Of a stretch of 64,000 bases of DNA, positions 23,131 to 34,520 are shown piece by piece. Both the position numbers and the translations under genes were made by a program. Each line of letters begins with the position of its first letter. Position 1 is the first letter of the stretch. This DNA comes from Oikopleura dioica (lineage: Eukaryota; Chordata; Appendicularia; Copelata; Oikopleuridae): NCBI GenBank assembly GCA_907165135.1, contig OU015567.1, positions 14,885,001-14,949,000 of the forward strand, in the 5' to 3' direction. Below the pieces are notes generated by a model that was not told the DNA's origin, made no database searches, and saw only the letters and a program-made list of their open reading frames with translations.

Positions 23131-23475
23131 AACCCCCCCCCCCCGTCAACAATTTTCCAAAAATCTATTTTCGGAATTTCAAAATTTTAACCCCGGAAAG
23201 GGATTCTACAGGTCAAAAAACGATTTTAAGGCATCATTTTTTGGGGGTCTATCTCGACTCTAACACCCTCAAAATTGCGTTTGAAAATCGGACTTTTTGA
23301 CGAAATATGACGAAAGAGTCCCAATTTCGCTAAAATTTGAGATTTTTTTTTGGTCAAAAAGTCCTCCGAACAAGTTTTTATGCTGAATTGAATTTACAGG
23401 CACACTAAGAAGCCAAAATATGGCTTTTTAAAATTATCGATTTTTCGATGAAAATTGTTGACGGGGGTGTCCTTA
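23131..23475. mobile_element. TIR element (CCCGTCAACAATTTTC ends)
   Basis: A poly-C run then CCCGTCAACAATTTTC at left, GAAAATTGTTGACGGG at right. Interior A+T-rich and non-coding. Confidence 0.65.
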
Positions 23476-23941
23476 ATTGAAATTATTGTCTCAGATCATC
23501 TGGAAAATCCAATTCGCGATTTTCTTCTTAAGGGGTAGAACTAGGTTTTTCGAAAATAGCCGATTCTAGACCGGCGCTCAAAGCCAGGAGAGCTTAGATT
23601 TTCAAGTTCTCTCTTCGGTTGAAGAAAGAACAAACTAAGATCTTACAACATTTTTCTTAAAATTTCTTTTCGTCAACACATTTTGGCGCTAGAGAGCGAA
23701 ACGTCAACCCATCTCTTCGAAAATCGTAATTTTAGCGTATTCGCGTCCTCAAATTTATCGAGTCACGTGACTAGCCAAATTTTTTAAATATCATTTTAAA
23801 ACAGTTTAACCATTTATCTAGCAACATTTTCGAGGAAATTGCGTAATCATTAGTAAAAACAGGTTTTTCTTATTTAAAGTGCCTCCCGAAAATCACTGTT
23901 TTTCCGAAAATCTAGTTCTTCCCCCCTTAAAGGACATTCTC

Positions 23942-24613
23942 TTTAAGGGGGTGGTGGTCGAGAAAATATTTTTCGTCTTTTTAAAATTTTGATATTATTT
24001 TCAGATTCCTTGATAAAAAAGGAGCATTTTTGGTCTCTAGCTTTTCTACATTGGAGCAACTTTATTTAAGAAAATTTTCGATTTTATGCTATGAAATCGC
24101 CATTTTCGGGAGTTTTGAAACGCGTTTTTCTCACTAAAACTTACTCGAAATTGTTTTTTCATTGCAAAGTTATGTTTCTTGATCATATTTTAATTATAAA
24201 AATCTTAAAAAATTACGATTATTGTGATGTTTTGGAAAATTTCATTGAAAAATGAGTGAAAATGCCGATTTTCAGAAAACAACATGTTTTCATTCTATTA
24301 CTATTTTCTTTTCTATTAAGGTTAACATTCTAAAACTAAGCCGCCCACACGCTAAAGGGTCTAAACTTTCCTCTTGGTAAGTTTTATTTCGAAAAAAATA
24401 ATAAGGGGATCGAGTTTTTTAGGTCAAGAGATGGGTCTACTTTGAAGGAACTCTTCACCATTTTTTCGAGAAAATATTTTTTTCCAACATAGCCGCCCAC
24501 ATAAATTGGACCCTTTTTAAGTTATTTTCAATTAGAGAAAAAAAATTTTTTTCGAAAAAATTGAAGTTTTTTAGGTTGAAAAAAGTCTTAGTCTCGACTA
24601 CCACCCCCTTAAA
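23942..24613. mobile_element. 672-bp TIR element (TTTAAGGGGGTGGTGGTCGA)
   Basis: TTTAAGGGGGTGGTGGTCGA at left and TCGACTACCACCCCCTTAAA at right differ at one position. Two diverged internal copies of an AGCCGCCCAC-containing 100-base unit lie at about 24336 and 24488. No coding frame. Confidence 0.75.
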
Positions 24614-25186
24614 TATTTAAAAATATGTATGGAATTTGTTATGCGATCATGTGACTGGAGATATCCGAAGTCGGAGTATTAGCGAATAACGGGAATTTTT
24701 GAGAGATTTGTTGCTTTTGAGCCTGCGAATTCAAAAATTTGCTGACTAAAAATTTCTAATAAAGATGTTTATAGAATAAAAATGGATCATTCTATACCCG
24801 AGGATAAAAATTGAAAATCTAAGATTCTCTTGTCTGTAGCGCCAGTCAAAATTGCCTTTTTCGAAAAAAACTCGTTTTATCCGTTTATGTTAGCATCGAA
24901 TAAGGATATTAATTTGATGACCTTATAAAACAAATTTTTTAACTCGAAGAATTGTCACAAGTGCCTTAAGGGTCATAAAAGAGCTCTAAAGTGCAAGATG
25001 TGACATCTCTGTTTCACTGGGACTCAGTCAAATAGGGAAATTGGGCTTTCTGATGTCGAGAAAAATAAAAACTCTTTCCTTCTGGGAATAAACATACGCT
25101 TATCTGAAGCTTGGAAACACTCATTTTTCAAAATATCCTTAAAAATGATAATCAAATATTTACTTGAAAATTAAGGTGATGAGAAG
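24614..25186. other. Region upstream of the IRG gene
   Basis: No clear TATA box. A four-codon upstream frame ATGAGAAGATGA (25179-25190) overlaps the main ATG. Confidence 0.3.
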
Positions 25187-28100
25187 ATGAAAACTGCGGC
25201 GAAACTCGACAAGACATCAGTAGAGAGTGACTCTGGTAAGTTTTTCCTAAATTTTTCTCATGAAGAATAAACCAAGGACTGAATTAACATTCGATTAGGG
25301 TGCGATGATGATCCTGAATCTTTTGACTATCGATCCAAGAAGATAGCAGAGGCAAGAAGAATGAAAGGTAAATAACTCGTACTCCAAAGTTTATGCTGCT
25401 CTTCGAGCAAGTATCGATTTATATTTTTCTATCCAACTGAAAAGCTCATGTCGTTTCCAACATGAAGGGAACAAAGGACTGATGCGTTGACACTAGAATC
25501 GGTGACACTTGATAAGCCATCGATTCCACGAATTTGGCGGTGTTCTTTTATTGAATTTGATCAAAAAATCATGATAACGAAAAACAGCACTTTATTCTCA
25601 TTTCCCACATAAATATGTTTAATTTACACATCTAACACATTGCACAAAATAAAGTAACGTCACATTACTTTGATCGAAAAAAGTGCAAGCTAGGGTGGGC
25701 TACCCATCGGCGAAATGTCAGTGTAGGGTGTTGAAGAACTTCTAAGGTTAAATAGGGGTTTTTGATTGGCTTTCACAACACATACTGGCATTTGATTGGC
25801 TGACGAGTCAAGTGACTACGGCAATTTTTCAACCCTCGTTTAAAATTTGGTTGTCTTATTTTTTATCTTGTTCTGATACCCTGAATCATAAAAATGAAAA
25901 AAAATTATTATTCTTAAACAACAATTTAGCAATTACTGGAAACATAAGCGACTCGACTGAAGACCTATCTGGCTCCGAAAGTACAACAGCGTTGAGCAAT
26001 TCTTCGAAGACTGCTCAAAGTGGACACAACTCGGACTCGGGCAATTCCACGGAGAACTCGGTGGCCTCGACAGAGTCTGTCTTGTCGCTTCATCCGGACG
26101 ACTTGGACTTCGACGAAAAATGCACAAGTGCACTTGCGAAGAATATTGTTAAGTCAAATAATAGCCAATGTATACTAGCCGTGAAGGAATACGCGAGAGA
26201 TAAACTCGTACAAGCAGTTAATGGCTACAAGGTAAACCCACACTTTTCCAATTTCTGTTGCTGATTTTTATCGCCGAAAGCATTTTAATTTATTTCATCG
26301 AAATATCTTATGATCTGTTTTCATATTTTAATTTCGGGAAAATAGATTCAATAGCTCCTTATTATCTCGTTAAAAGCTGTCATGGAAAAGGCCAATTTGA
26401 TAAATAAAGTGCCTTCAGAATCTGAAGTTCAGATTAAGTATTCCTATTCACTGTTTTATTATGACCTACTGTTCAGTTCACGTGTGCCTGAATTTTGACA
26501 AGATTCTAAACTTTTTCAGGTGAAAATAGCCATAATTGGAGAACTTGGGGCGGGTAAAACCACCCTTATCAAAGAGATCTTTGGAGGAGGACCGCTGAAA
26601 GAAGCAAAACTGAGCAAGGATAAGCCAACAACAAGGTAATTTTTCTGATTATTAACAGCTAGTCAGGCAGGGCTCTTTAGAAAAATTTGATTATTTTGAA
26701 CAGTAGTTCCACCAGTAGGGCAAAGCCTTTGACGACTTTATTAAGGTTTCCCCAGAAAAATAAAAATACTTTAAAATTTTCGATAAATATACACATTTTT
26801 TGGGCACGGCCAATCAAAAGGCTTAAGACATAATGCGGTGGCGCTTCTCAAGATTCGAGCAAAAATCGTCGGTATCATTACTTCAACATTTTTCTTCCTA
26901 GAATACCTTTGCTTTTTCTAGCTTCGCTATAATTAATTTAATGTTGTGCGGTATTTTTATATTTTTGTTTTACGACGAATTTCCGTGAACAATAAATAAG
27001 CCTGACTGGTCCTTCTACCTTGCTAAAAAATAACTTATTGTTACTTTCAGCTATAAATATCCGAACCACAAGAACATCACGTTCACCGAAATCCCGCATG
27101 TGTCCTCAACCCGCCGCGCCGATCGAGAAGAATATATGAAAAACATGAAGCTATATAATTTTGACTTAGTTTTGCTTCTTACAGATTCACATATTCGAGA
27201 GTGGAGCATGTGGCTTGGCCGTCAATTTAACGAAAAAGAGATTCCCTTTTTCTACGTTAGAACTAAAATTGACAAAACCACAGCCGAGGATCAGGCGAAA
27301 TTTCCCAGGACTTATTGCGAGGATAGACTTGTCTCGCGCATCAGACAGCGATGCAAAGACTCGATTCAAACTGGAAAGGTAAAAAACACTAGGGCTTATG
27401 TTGTCTCCGCCAGGAACAAGGACAAGTGGGACTTCCGAGCGCTCGTTCAAGGTAAGAAAAATTAACACTCTAAAAACCGTTTGATTTCTAACAATTTGAA
27501 TGTGACTAGAATAGAAATTCGCAAGACAGCTTATCTAAGCCGTTTCTAGTACTGAATTATTGTATGAAAAACAAAAATCTAATATTGTTTGAAGTAATCA
27601 GTCAATTAACCCCTTCTTATGAATCTTTTTTGAGTTCAAAAGGGGTTGAATGTTTCTGACTCGCTGAAACAGTTTAGCTTTTACAAAGAATTTGTTTTTT
27701 AAATAATTCGATAATTTAGAAAATAAAGATTCATTCCCTTAAAAACAAATAAAAATTAATAACTCTAATCGTAAGAACATGATCCGTCTGTTATTGACCA
27801 CATTTTCAGCTCTCGGAGATGAGCTACCGAAGAATAAACGACGATCGTTGAATATTTGCTTGCCAGCGCTGACTCCTCACATTATTCACGAAAAGCAAAA
27901 AGCTCATGCCGCGCGAATATGGATGGTCGCCGCAATTTCGGTTGCATCAGGTTCGAAAATTTTCCTCTTACAAGTTTTTTTTCTTATTACAATTTTTTTT
28001 ATCTTTTTTTCAAGTCTCAAAATACCGCTTCAAGATCGCGGCTTAGCAATTCTGCTTTTCAGCTATTTGAGAGTTATTTGCTCGTTACAGAAGAAATCAT

Positions 28101-29207
28101 GATCACATTTTTCAAGCTACTATTAGCAAATAACTGTTGATGCAATTACCACCCTACACATTTTTGCTGGCAGCTTAGACTTCATTTTTTGCGCAAGAAA
28201 AATTGCAAGGCTCATTTCACAAAAACTTTTATGACTTCTGAAAAAGAAAAGTTCACATAAATTTTCGATTATTAAAATCAATTAGCACGTGATCAGCGTT
28301 ATAACTTTATATGCACAGGTGTGATGGACATTCCCGGCTTCGCGCTGTCGGCGGATGTCGAGCTGTTGCGCCGCGAATGTCACAATTACAAACATTCGTT
28401 TGGCATCACCGACGCCATCATGCACAAACTCTGCCTCGACGAGAACAATCCAGCTCTGGAAGCAGCTTGGGACCTGATCTTCTACGACTCCGGCATTCAC
28501 TCGATTCTCCGTCAGGAAGGGGTCGCAAATTATCACTTTGGACGTTGCCTTTTTCATAGAAAGAATAACATTCCAATATTGTACGAAGCGACAAAGTGAT
28601 AACCCCTCAATACAGGCGTCAATTGAAATCGATCCAACGGACTTGCTCAAGTTCGAAAAGAAAGTTCCTTTGCTCGGAGGAGGAATCAGTTTCCCTGCAA
28701 CGTGCAGGTAAATCCTAAATCACATACATAGGCGAGCATCAGATAACAAAGCCAATCCCTCACCTGTCTCGAGTTTTATCGGCTTTGTTCTGCGTAATTT
28801 ACGACAAAAACTTGATTCAGCTTTTTAATAATAAATAATTTCATCGAATAACTAAGTGTCATAATAGAAGATTGTTCATTTCATACGCTAACTACTGATA
28901 CTTTACTGTCGAGTATACAATCAGGTCTTGTCAGTCAGATTTTAAAAATAAGGATTAGGGCTTTGGTACGCGTTAGGGTTAAAATCAAGTTAACCCGAGT
29001 CAAAACCCTAACCGTTACCTTATTCCGCCTTTTAAAAAATTTTCTTCACACAATATTGTTGATAACGAAATTTTCAGCACACTTCGATTTATTCTGCAGG
29101 AGTTGGCGGCGATGGCTCTTCGTTACGTGTCTCAGGACTTAGACGAGTGCGATTCGCTAGATGACGAAGATACTTTATCGGATATTTCCGATATGTCGGA
29201 CAGATAG
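25187..29207 (+). CDS. Immunity-related GTPase (IRG)-like protein, 9 exons
   Basis: Exons: 25187-25235, 25299-25367, 25930-26231, 26520-26635, 27051-27451, 27810-27950, 28319-28521, 28616-28707, 29078-29207. They join in frame to 500 codons with GT-AG introns, though the donor after 28521 (GGG|GTCGCA) is weak. Residues 1-140 are Ser/Thr/Asp-rich and probably disordered. The GTPase domain starts with VKIAIIGELGAGKTT (P-loop Gly147 to Thr154). The expected DxPG switch II reads TEIPHV (191-196), which lacks the Gly. The nucleotide-specificity motif is VRTKID (248-253), and VSARN (297-301) is in the G5 position. Then follow the IRG-typical helical part: a hydrophobic stretch (about 349-372) with DIPGFALSAD, a FGITD motif, and PLLGGGISFPATCSTLRF near the end. 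IRG proteins act in cell-autonomous defence at membranes in vertebrates; a role here is inferred. Acidic C-terminus. ATTAAA at 29259 is a possible poly(A) signal. Confidence 0.82.
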
Positions 29208-29753
29208 ATGTAGATATACTTTTTTTCTCCGTTTACTAGTTTCAAGTTTTCATTAACCATTAAACCTTTATTTGTAAATATGCACCAAAAACCGAATTAA
29301 TTTTAAAAAGAAAAACTTTTTTTCGAGCTGCTATGAGCTGATACCCTTAATTGAATTTATCATTCGAGAACTGCTTTTATGATCTTCTCGGAATATAGAT
29401 CAAACTCACCTATTTCTGAACTCAATTTTGAGCCCAGAATTTTGAGCCTTATTTATTCTTATGCAAGTCCCAACGTTTTTTTCTTCATCTCTCTGACGCT
29501 TTTTCGCCTTTTTGGCAAAGTATCTTCAAAAATTGTAAATAATCATTTCCCAAAACTGTTTTATCGCGAATTTTAAATTTTAATCTTTCTTTATTATGAA
29601 ACTGATTAATGTTTTAAATAATTTTCTCGAACGCACGAGTCATTTTTTTCATCAAAGGTAAAGGGTTATAAATATTAATCAGCATTTAACCTAGCTTTTT
29701 CGGAACAATTTTTTGATGATCAGACCATCTTGTTTCCTATCTTCATACAGAGG
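29208..29753. other. Intergenic, no supported gene
   Basis: 3' flank of the IRG gene. Only A+T-rich sequence and short non-ATG frames. Confidence 0.5.
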
Positions 29754-29905
29754 ATGGTGTCTGGAACCGACAAAAATTTCGACAAATTTTGCGTGGGCGG
29801 CTACTCGGCTGCTGATTGGCCGGTTTGCCGAATCCAGGCTTCTGATTGGTCGAAAATTTCCACCGACAATTTTTCGAATTTTTTGTCGGTTTCAGACACA
29901 TCCCC
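29754..29905. mobile_element. Family C MITE, well preserved
   Basis: GGTGTCTGGAACCGACAAAA at left, TTTTGTCGGTTTCAGACAC at right. Boxes CTGATTGGCCGG and CTGATTGGTCG are CCAAT motifs on the minus strand. Confidence 0.85.
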
Positions 29906-29917
29906 TTCTACTGGTGT

Positions 29918-29945
29918 CCTGTGTTGTTAACCTGAGTCAGGGTCC
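29918..29945. mobile_element. Family A MITE, solo end
   Basis: CCTGTGTTGTTAACCTGAGT followed by CAGGGTCC directly downstream of a family C copy. No partner end. Confidence 0.5.
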
Positions 29946-30225
29946 TAAAAGATCTTAGATTAAAAACCGACCATAGTCAATAATTAAAAAAAAAACAACA
30001 TGGTCTTTTCATCATAAATTGTTCTGAAAAAAATTGTAGTTGCTTTAAATCATTTGGATCACCTTATGATAAATCATGCGCTAGAATCAGAAGAGCTAGT
30101 AGAGTTCTTTTTCGCTTTTGTTTTTACCCTGCAAAAAGCTTTTAACTTGGCACGAAAGAAGAAAATCTCCTGAAAACCACATTTTCTTTTGTTGCTACAT
30201 CATCCTTGGGCGAAGACCAGGGTCG

Positions 30226-30369
30226 ATGTTTGCTAACAAGTTAACCTTAAAAGACGCCTTGCCTAGTGCAAGAGCGTTTGCAATAGACAACTCGATCTTA
30301 CTAGGATTAGTGATAATGTTTATCGCTTTTAATTCTCTAACTTGTACATTTGTACATTTCTGCAAATAA
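30226..30369 (+). CDS. Possible small membrane protein or 3' exon
   Basis: ATG frame of 47 residues (MFANKLTLKDALPS...) with a hydrophobic stretch ILLGLVIMFIAFNSL typical of one membrane helix. The stop codon overlaps AATAAA (30365-30370). The frame is open upstream to 30118 without an ATG, and an AG acceptor precedes it (AAGACCAG at 30220), so it could be the last exon of a longer gene whose other exons I cannot place. No family recognised. Confidence 0.3.
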   Translation: MFANKLTLKDALPSARAFAIDNSILLGLVIMFIAFNSLTCTFVHFCK

Positions 30370-30660
30370 ACTTCCTTATCAACTGTTCAAATCCAAAAAC
30401 AAACTTTGTCTCTTTATTTGCATGAGCATTGAAAAACCGAATGTCAGGAAAAATAGCAAGCAATCGAATTGAGAATAAGGTAGGATGAAATATCCCAGAC
30501 ATCCATTTTTATGCTTTCTTGTATTCAAAATTTGGGTTAAACCTATTTATGGGAGTGATTAAAGTGATCAGGGTTTTGATTGGCCGGTAGCTCAAATACA
30601 ATAATCTGATTGGTTATCCTAAAATTCACTTCCATAAATTCGCTTAGTCCCAAAATTTAG

Positions 30661-30748
30661 GCTCAAAAACCTGTGTAGAAAGCCTGAGTCAGGGTCTTTA
30701 AAATAATGGTTCATGACTCAGGATTTTTACACCGGTTACTGTACCCAG
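30661..30748. mobile_element. Family A MITE, short copy
   Basis: GCTCAAAAACCTGTGTAGAA with TGAGTCAGG; inverted end CATGACTCAGG then TTTTTACACCGGTTACTG. Confidence 0.7.
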
Positions 30749-31268
30749 ATTTTGAAAATCAAAAAATTTTAGTCCATAAGTTATAAACAAAATAAACGGT
30801 AAACTATTGCATAAAATGCCTGATCCAATTCCTAAACTGCTTTTTCAGGTCTTATGTTCGAATTTCACCTAAGCAGCTTTCTCAAAAAGAGTGTGAAAGA
30901 CCACTTATAAATTGATATCATATCATAGCTCATCATTCGCAAATTGGTCATACCATAAATTTGTATTGAAACTGAAAAACAAACACGGCACCAAAAACTC
31001 GGCGTTTCTAAAGATCCAAAAATATACTGAGCACGTTTGAAATTTAGAGCTCCCGGAAGCGTGGCTCACTTTCCGCCATAATCACTTCTTATTCCCCGAT
31101 CGCTTATCGCCAAAGCAAACTATACCTTGGCTCAAGTCGTTTTGCGCGCTTTTTGAACGTTGAGAGCAAATTGGCATTGAACTCGACAAACAACAATTTT
31201 AGTTGATTTTTCTCGGAAGTAACAGAAAAGACGCTTGATGAGCTTGTAAGCCTATTAGCCGGCTCAGG

Positions 31269-31671
31269 CTCGTCACTTACGGATATGCTCGCTTGAGTTG
31301 AAAAATCCAATCGTGAAAATACCCGGCTCAGATTTCAACTCAGCCAGTTAAATTGTATAACACTCTGAAAACGTTGGTCATAGGGAAGTCTAGACAACCT
31401 GTGTTGAAAACATGTGTCAGGGTTTTGTAAGAGTAAAAAGAAATGTCGAGTAGCGGCTTTTATATTATCGGTAGTAGGGATTAATATTTCGGTACAGTAC
31501 GAAGAGACTTTTAGTTTCTCCCTTAAACCGAAGTTAGGGTTAGGGTTAGACTTCCCTATGACCAACGTTTTCATAGTGTTATACAATTTAACTGGCTAAG
31601 TTGAAATCTGAGCCGGGTGTTTTCACGATTGGATTTTTCAACGCAAGGGAGCATATCTGTAAGTGACGAGG
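31269..31671. mobile_element. 400-bp fold-back with about 125-bp arms
   Basis: Arms 31269-31396 and 31549-31671 are inverted copies, for example AACGTTGGTCATAGGGAAG on the left and CTTCCCTATGACCAACGTT on the right. The loop holds a family A-type fragment (ACCTGTGTTGAAAACATGTG) and TTAGGG repeats next to the right arm. Confidence 0.8.
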
Positions 31672-32484
31672 TTACCTAACCCTAACCCAGGGGCTTCGCC
31701 TCCAGGACCTCCCTCAAGCAAAAATACTTACAGTTAACACCCAAAATTCGGTACATTATTTTGTAGCCGAAATCTTCGAAAATGTACCGAATTTTGGGTT
31801 TTCGGGTATTTTTCCAATTTAACAACATAATATGAAATTTTCTCTGTTTTTCTGTCTTACACCCTGTTTGCGGACTGCATATTTATCTTTTAGCAAGGAA
31901 AAATCGATAAATAGAAAAAGTTATCACAAAAACAGAGAAGAACATTTTGATCGAGCCCTTTTTTGAAAAAAATTTTATTGGCATTCGAGGATCAATTGTT
32001 TTTTCATAGGGATTCGTTGACTACTTGACCCTATACTTAGTCAGGGTTTGAAAAGTGGAGAGCATCGGCATGCTAGAGCACTGAACATGCTCAAGGAAAT
32101 TTCAGCGGCCTGTGCTCAATTGTACTCAAGCTCCATTAGATTTTTATCATTTCACGTCATTTCGATCATAAATTTGAGCACGTCGTGCTCTAACAAGTTC
32201 AAGTTCAGTTCCTAACCCTAACGCTTTTACAGGAAACAGACAGAAAATACACGAGTATGAATTTAGGTGAGCCGGTACAACTCGTCAAAGTGGGTTTGGC
32301 GAATTTTGTTTAGGGGCGGAAGACGCATTTATGAAAATTGGAATGACAAGGAGCGACACCCTTAGCGGAAACCCTGTGCTCGCACTCGTCATAGCGCGTA
32401 AATTCAATTTTCGCAAATAGGAAGCAACGGCCAAAACGATTTCGCCTTTTTGCGCTGCTTTTCTTTTTTGTTGATCGCTATTTG

Positions 32485-33427
32485 TAGGGAAACTCGATGA
32501 AAAAGAGCTTTTTTCTGGGCTTAGTGGGGGGCACATATAATACAGTTTTAGAAAGCCCAGAAGCTGGGGATCATTTTGACTATTGACAGTTAGGGGTTTG
32601 ACACATGCCCTGGGGCGTTTAGGGACGTCTAAAGTCCAGAAAATTGGGCAATCTCGGAAAAATGACCAGATTTTTTTCTGTCGAGCTTTAGAATATGAGA
32701 ACATTACCTACTTATAGAGGAGGTTCTGGCGCTTCACAATCTGTGTAAAAAACCTTTGTCACCCCCTATTCTAGGGGCGCTAGAACCTCTAGAAGTTGTG
32801 GAAGTCATCCGAAAATCGGTATTTTTAGGAAAATTGGGTAAAAAGTTAAATTTTTGTCGGAAATCAACAAAGCCAAATTAGAATCGACTTAACGTCGAAA
32901 AAATACAGTTTGGAGTCATTTTGAGATGCTTCGGACTGAATTTCGTCGAAAGTCTAGTTTTTCTCATTTTATGACCCCAAGTGACCGCGAATGACCCCAA
33001 ACTGTATTTTTTCGACGCGAAGTCGATTCTAACTTGCCTTTGTTGATTTCCGACAAAAATTTAACTTTTACCCAATTTTCCTATAATAGTACCGATTTTC
33101 GGATGACTTCCTCAACTTCTAGAGCTTCTAGCCCCCCTAGAATAGGGGGGTGACAAAGGTTTTTTACACAGATTCTGAAGCGTCAGAACCTCCTCTACAA
33201 ACTGATGAGAGCGGCTTTCCAAAAAACCCGACAGAAAAAAAGTTACGGCCCTTTTTCTAAACTTGCCCGATTTTCGGGTCTTGTAGAGGCCCAAAACGCC
33301 CCAGGGCATGAGTTAACCCCTACTGTCAATAGTCAAAATGATCCCCAGCTTCTGGGCTTTCTAAAACTGTATTATATGTCCCCCACTAAGCCCAGAAAAG
33401 AAGCTCAATTTTCATCGAGTTTCCCTA
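32485..33427. mobile_element. 943-bp fold-back element
   Basis: Two arms of roughly 440 bases. Left start TAGGGAAACTCGATGA is inverted at the right end as TCATCGAGTTTCCCTA. Matching pairs continue to the centre, for example ATACAGTTTTAGAAAGCCC with GGGCTTTCTAAAACTGTAT, and CAAACTGTATTTTTTCGACG near the loop. The arms have point differences and one deletion, so it is not recent. Open frames inside (32285-32704 minus, 33205-33465 plus) mirror each other and are not genes. Confidence 0.85.
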
Positions 33428-33535
33428 GCTATTTGACTTGGAGTTCCGATCTTTGGTCATTCTAATTCCCTTTCGTTTATTCAGGAGTTCCATCACTGTA
33501 ACGATTTTCTGAAGCTCATTTTTTATTGTTGAAAT

Positions 33536-34226
33536 TTAATTGTCGGAAAGGAATCGATATTTTTCTGAGTGAATTCCGAATAATTCCTGGTCTACGTTTT
33601 GAATGGTCTTAATGTCGATAATTTTGCATAAATTGCGATCGGCAAAATACTGCTGAGTTGAATCTGGTCGGCTTCCGACCCAGCTCAAAATCCTGTTTAC
33701 TCCACTTCCGCCTCTGGGAACCTCTGACGCTGTTTTTCTCCGAAAAGAAATCACTATGTCCTGAACCTATTTGAACTAAAAACGTGTGTTTCTGTCAAAG
33801 AAGGGTCAAAAAATTGTACAAAATTCAAGATTTTCTATTAAAAAAAGTTGATTCTATTGCGTCAAACCCTCGATTTGAATTATTGACTCAGACAAACGGA
33901 CATCTTTGTGATGCTAATTTAGCTTCTTATGTCGGCCCTTTTGGCGTCTTTCTGAAAGTCATCTGATCCAGGCTGAACAAGTGTGATAAGAAAGTTATCC
34001 CTATCGATGTCTAAATATGCGGTGGCTTCTTCCAAACGGTTGTTAGGAGCTTGCGTTTGCGTTTTCCACGTTGAGGAGGGCTAATCCGCTCTTAGTACTG
34101 ACATCGGCAAGAAAAAGAGGCGGAACGCTGTTAAGCTTTTCAAAAATTTAACTTTTCTGTTGTTTTGCGTCGAATCAGAACCCCGTGGCACCGGATAATA
34201 AATACTTGGGCTAGACTTTTAAACAT
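33536..34226 (-). CDS. Unidentified spliced gene, possible mitochondrial presequence
   Basis: Minus-strand model with uncertain joints. First exon starts at ATG 34226 (MFKSLAQVFIIRCHGVLIRR, Arg-rich and Asp/Glu-free like a mitochondrial presequence) with a TATATAAAATA motif upstream and donor GAAAA|GTTAAA at 34153. A middle segment near 34100-33915 reads LEEATAYLDIDRDNFLITLV and QPGSDDFQKDAKRADI. To stay open from STKSGLALLNVENANA it needs a one-base shift near 34040, so there may be a frameshift or an unseen intron. The last exon (about 33740-33536) encodes GGSGVNRILSWVGSRPDS through ELFGIHSEKYRFLSDN, stop TAA, then AATAAA. I do not recognise the family. Confidence 0.35.
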
Positions 34227-34326
34227 CCCAATTTGCCAATTCGCGTGAATCTTTTTGGAATTATATTTTATATATTTAACCAGCTCTAGAGGGCTCTTAG
34301 CTTCAATTCCCGATTCTTTCTATAAG

Positions 34327-34515
34327 GTCCTTCCCTCGGCTCGAAAACCTGTGTAGAAACCCTGAGTCAGGATCTGAAAAGATATAAATGAAAAGCCGCG
34401 CAGCGGCTTTTTGAAACGAAGCCGCGAAGCGGCTTTTCAAAATTTATTTATAAACTCAAGCATTAAATTTCCTGACTCAGGTTTTCTACACAGTTTTCCG
34501 AGCCGAGGTCCTTCC
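34327..34515. mobile_element. Family A MITE with 8-bp target-site duplication
   Basis: Element 34335-34507 (CTCGGCTCGAAAACC ... GTTTTCCGAGCCGAG) is flanked by the direct repeat GTCCTTCC at 34327-34334 and 34508-34515. GCCGCGCAGCGGC and GCCGCGAAGCGGC hairpins inside. Supports hAT-type mobility of family A. Confidence 0.88.
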
Positions 34516-34520
34516 CCATT

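Noticed and set aside
32285-33465. 139- and 86-codon open frames
   Set aside because: They lie in opposite arms of the 943-bp fold-back and mirror each other; the frame is a by-product of the repeat.
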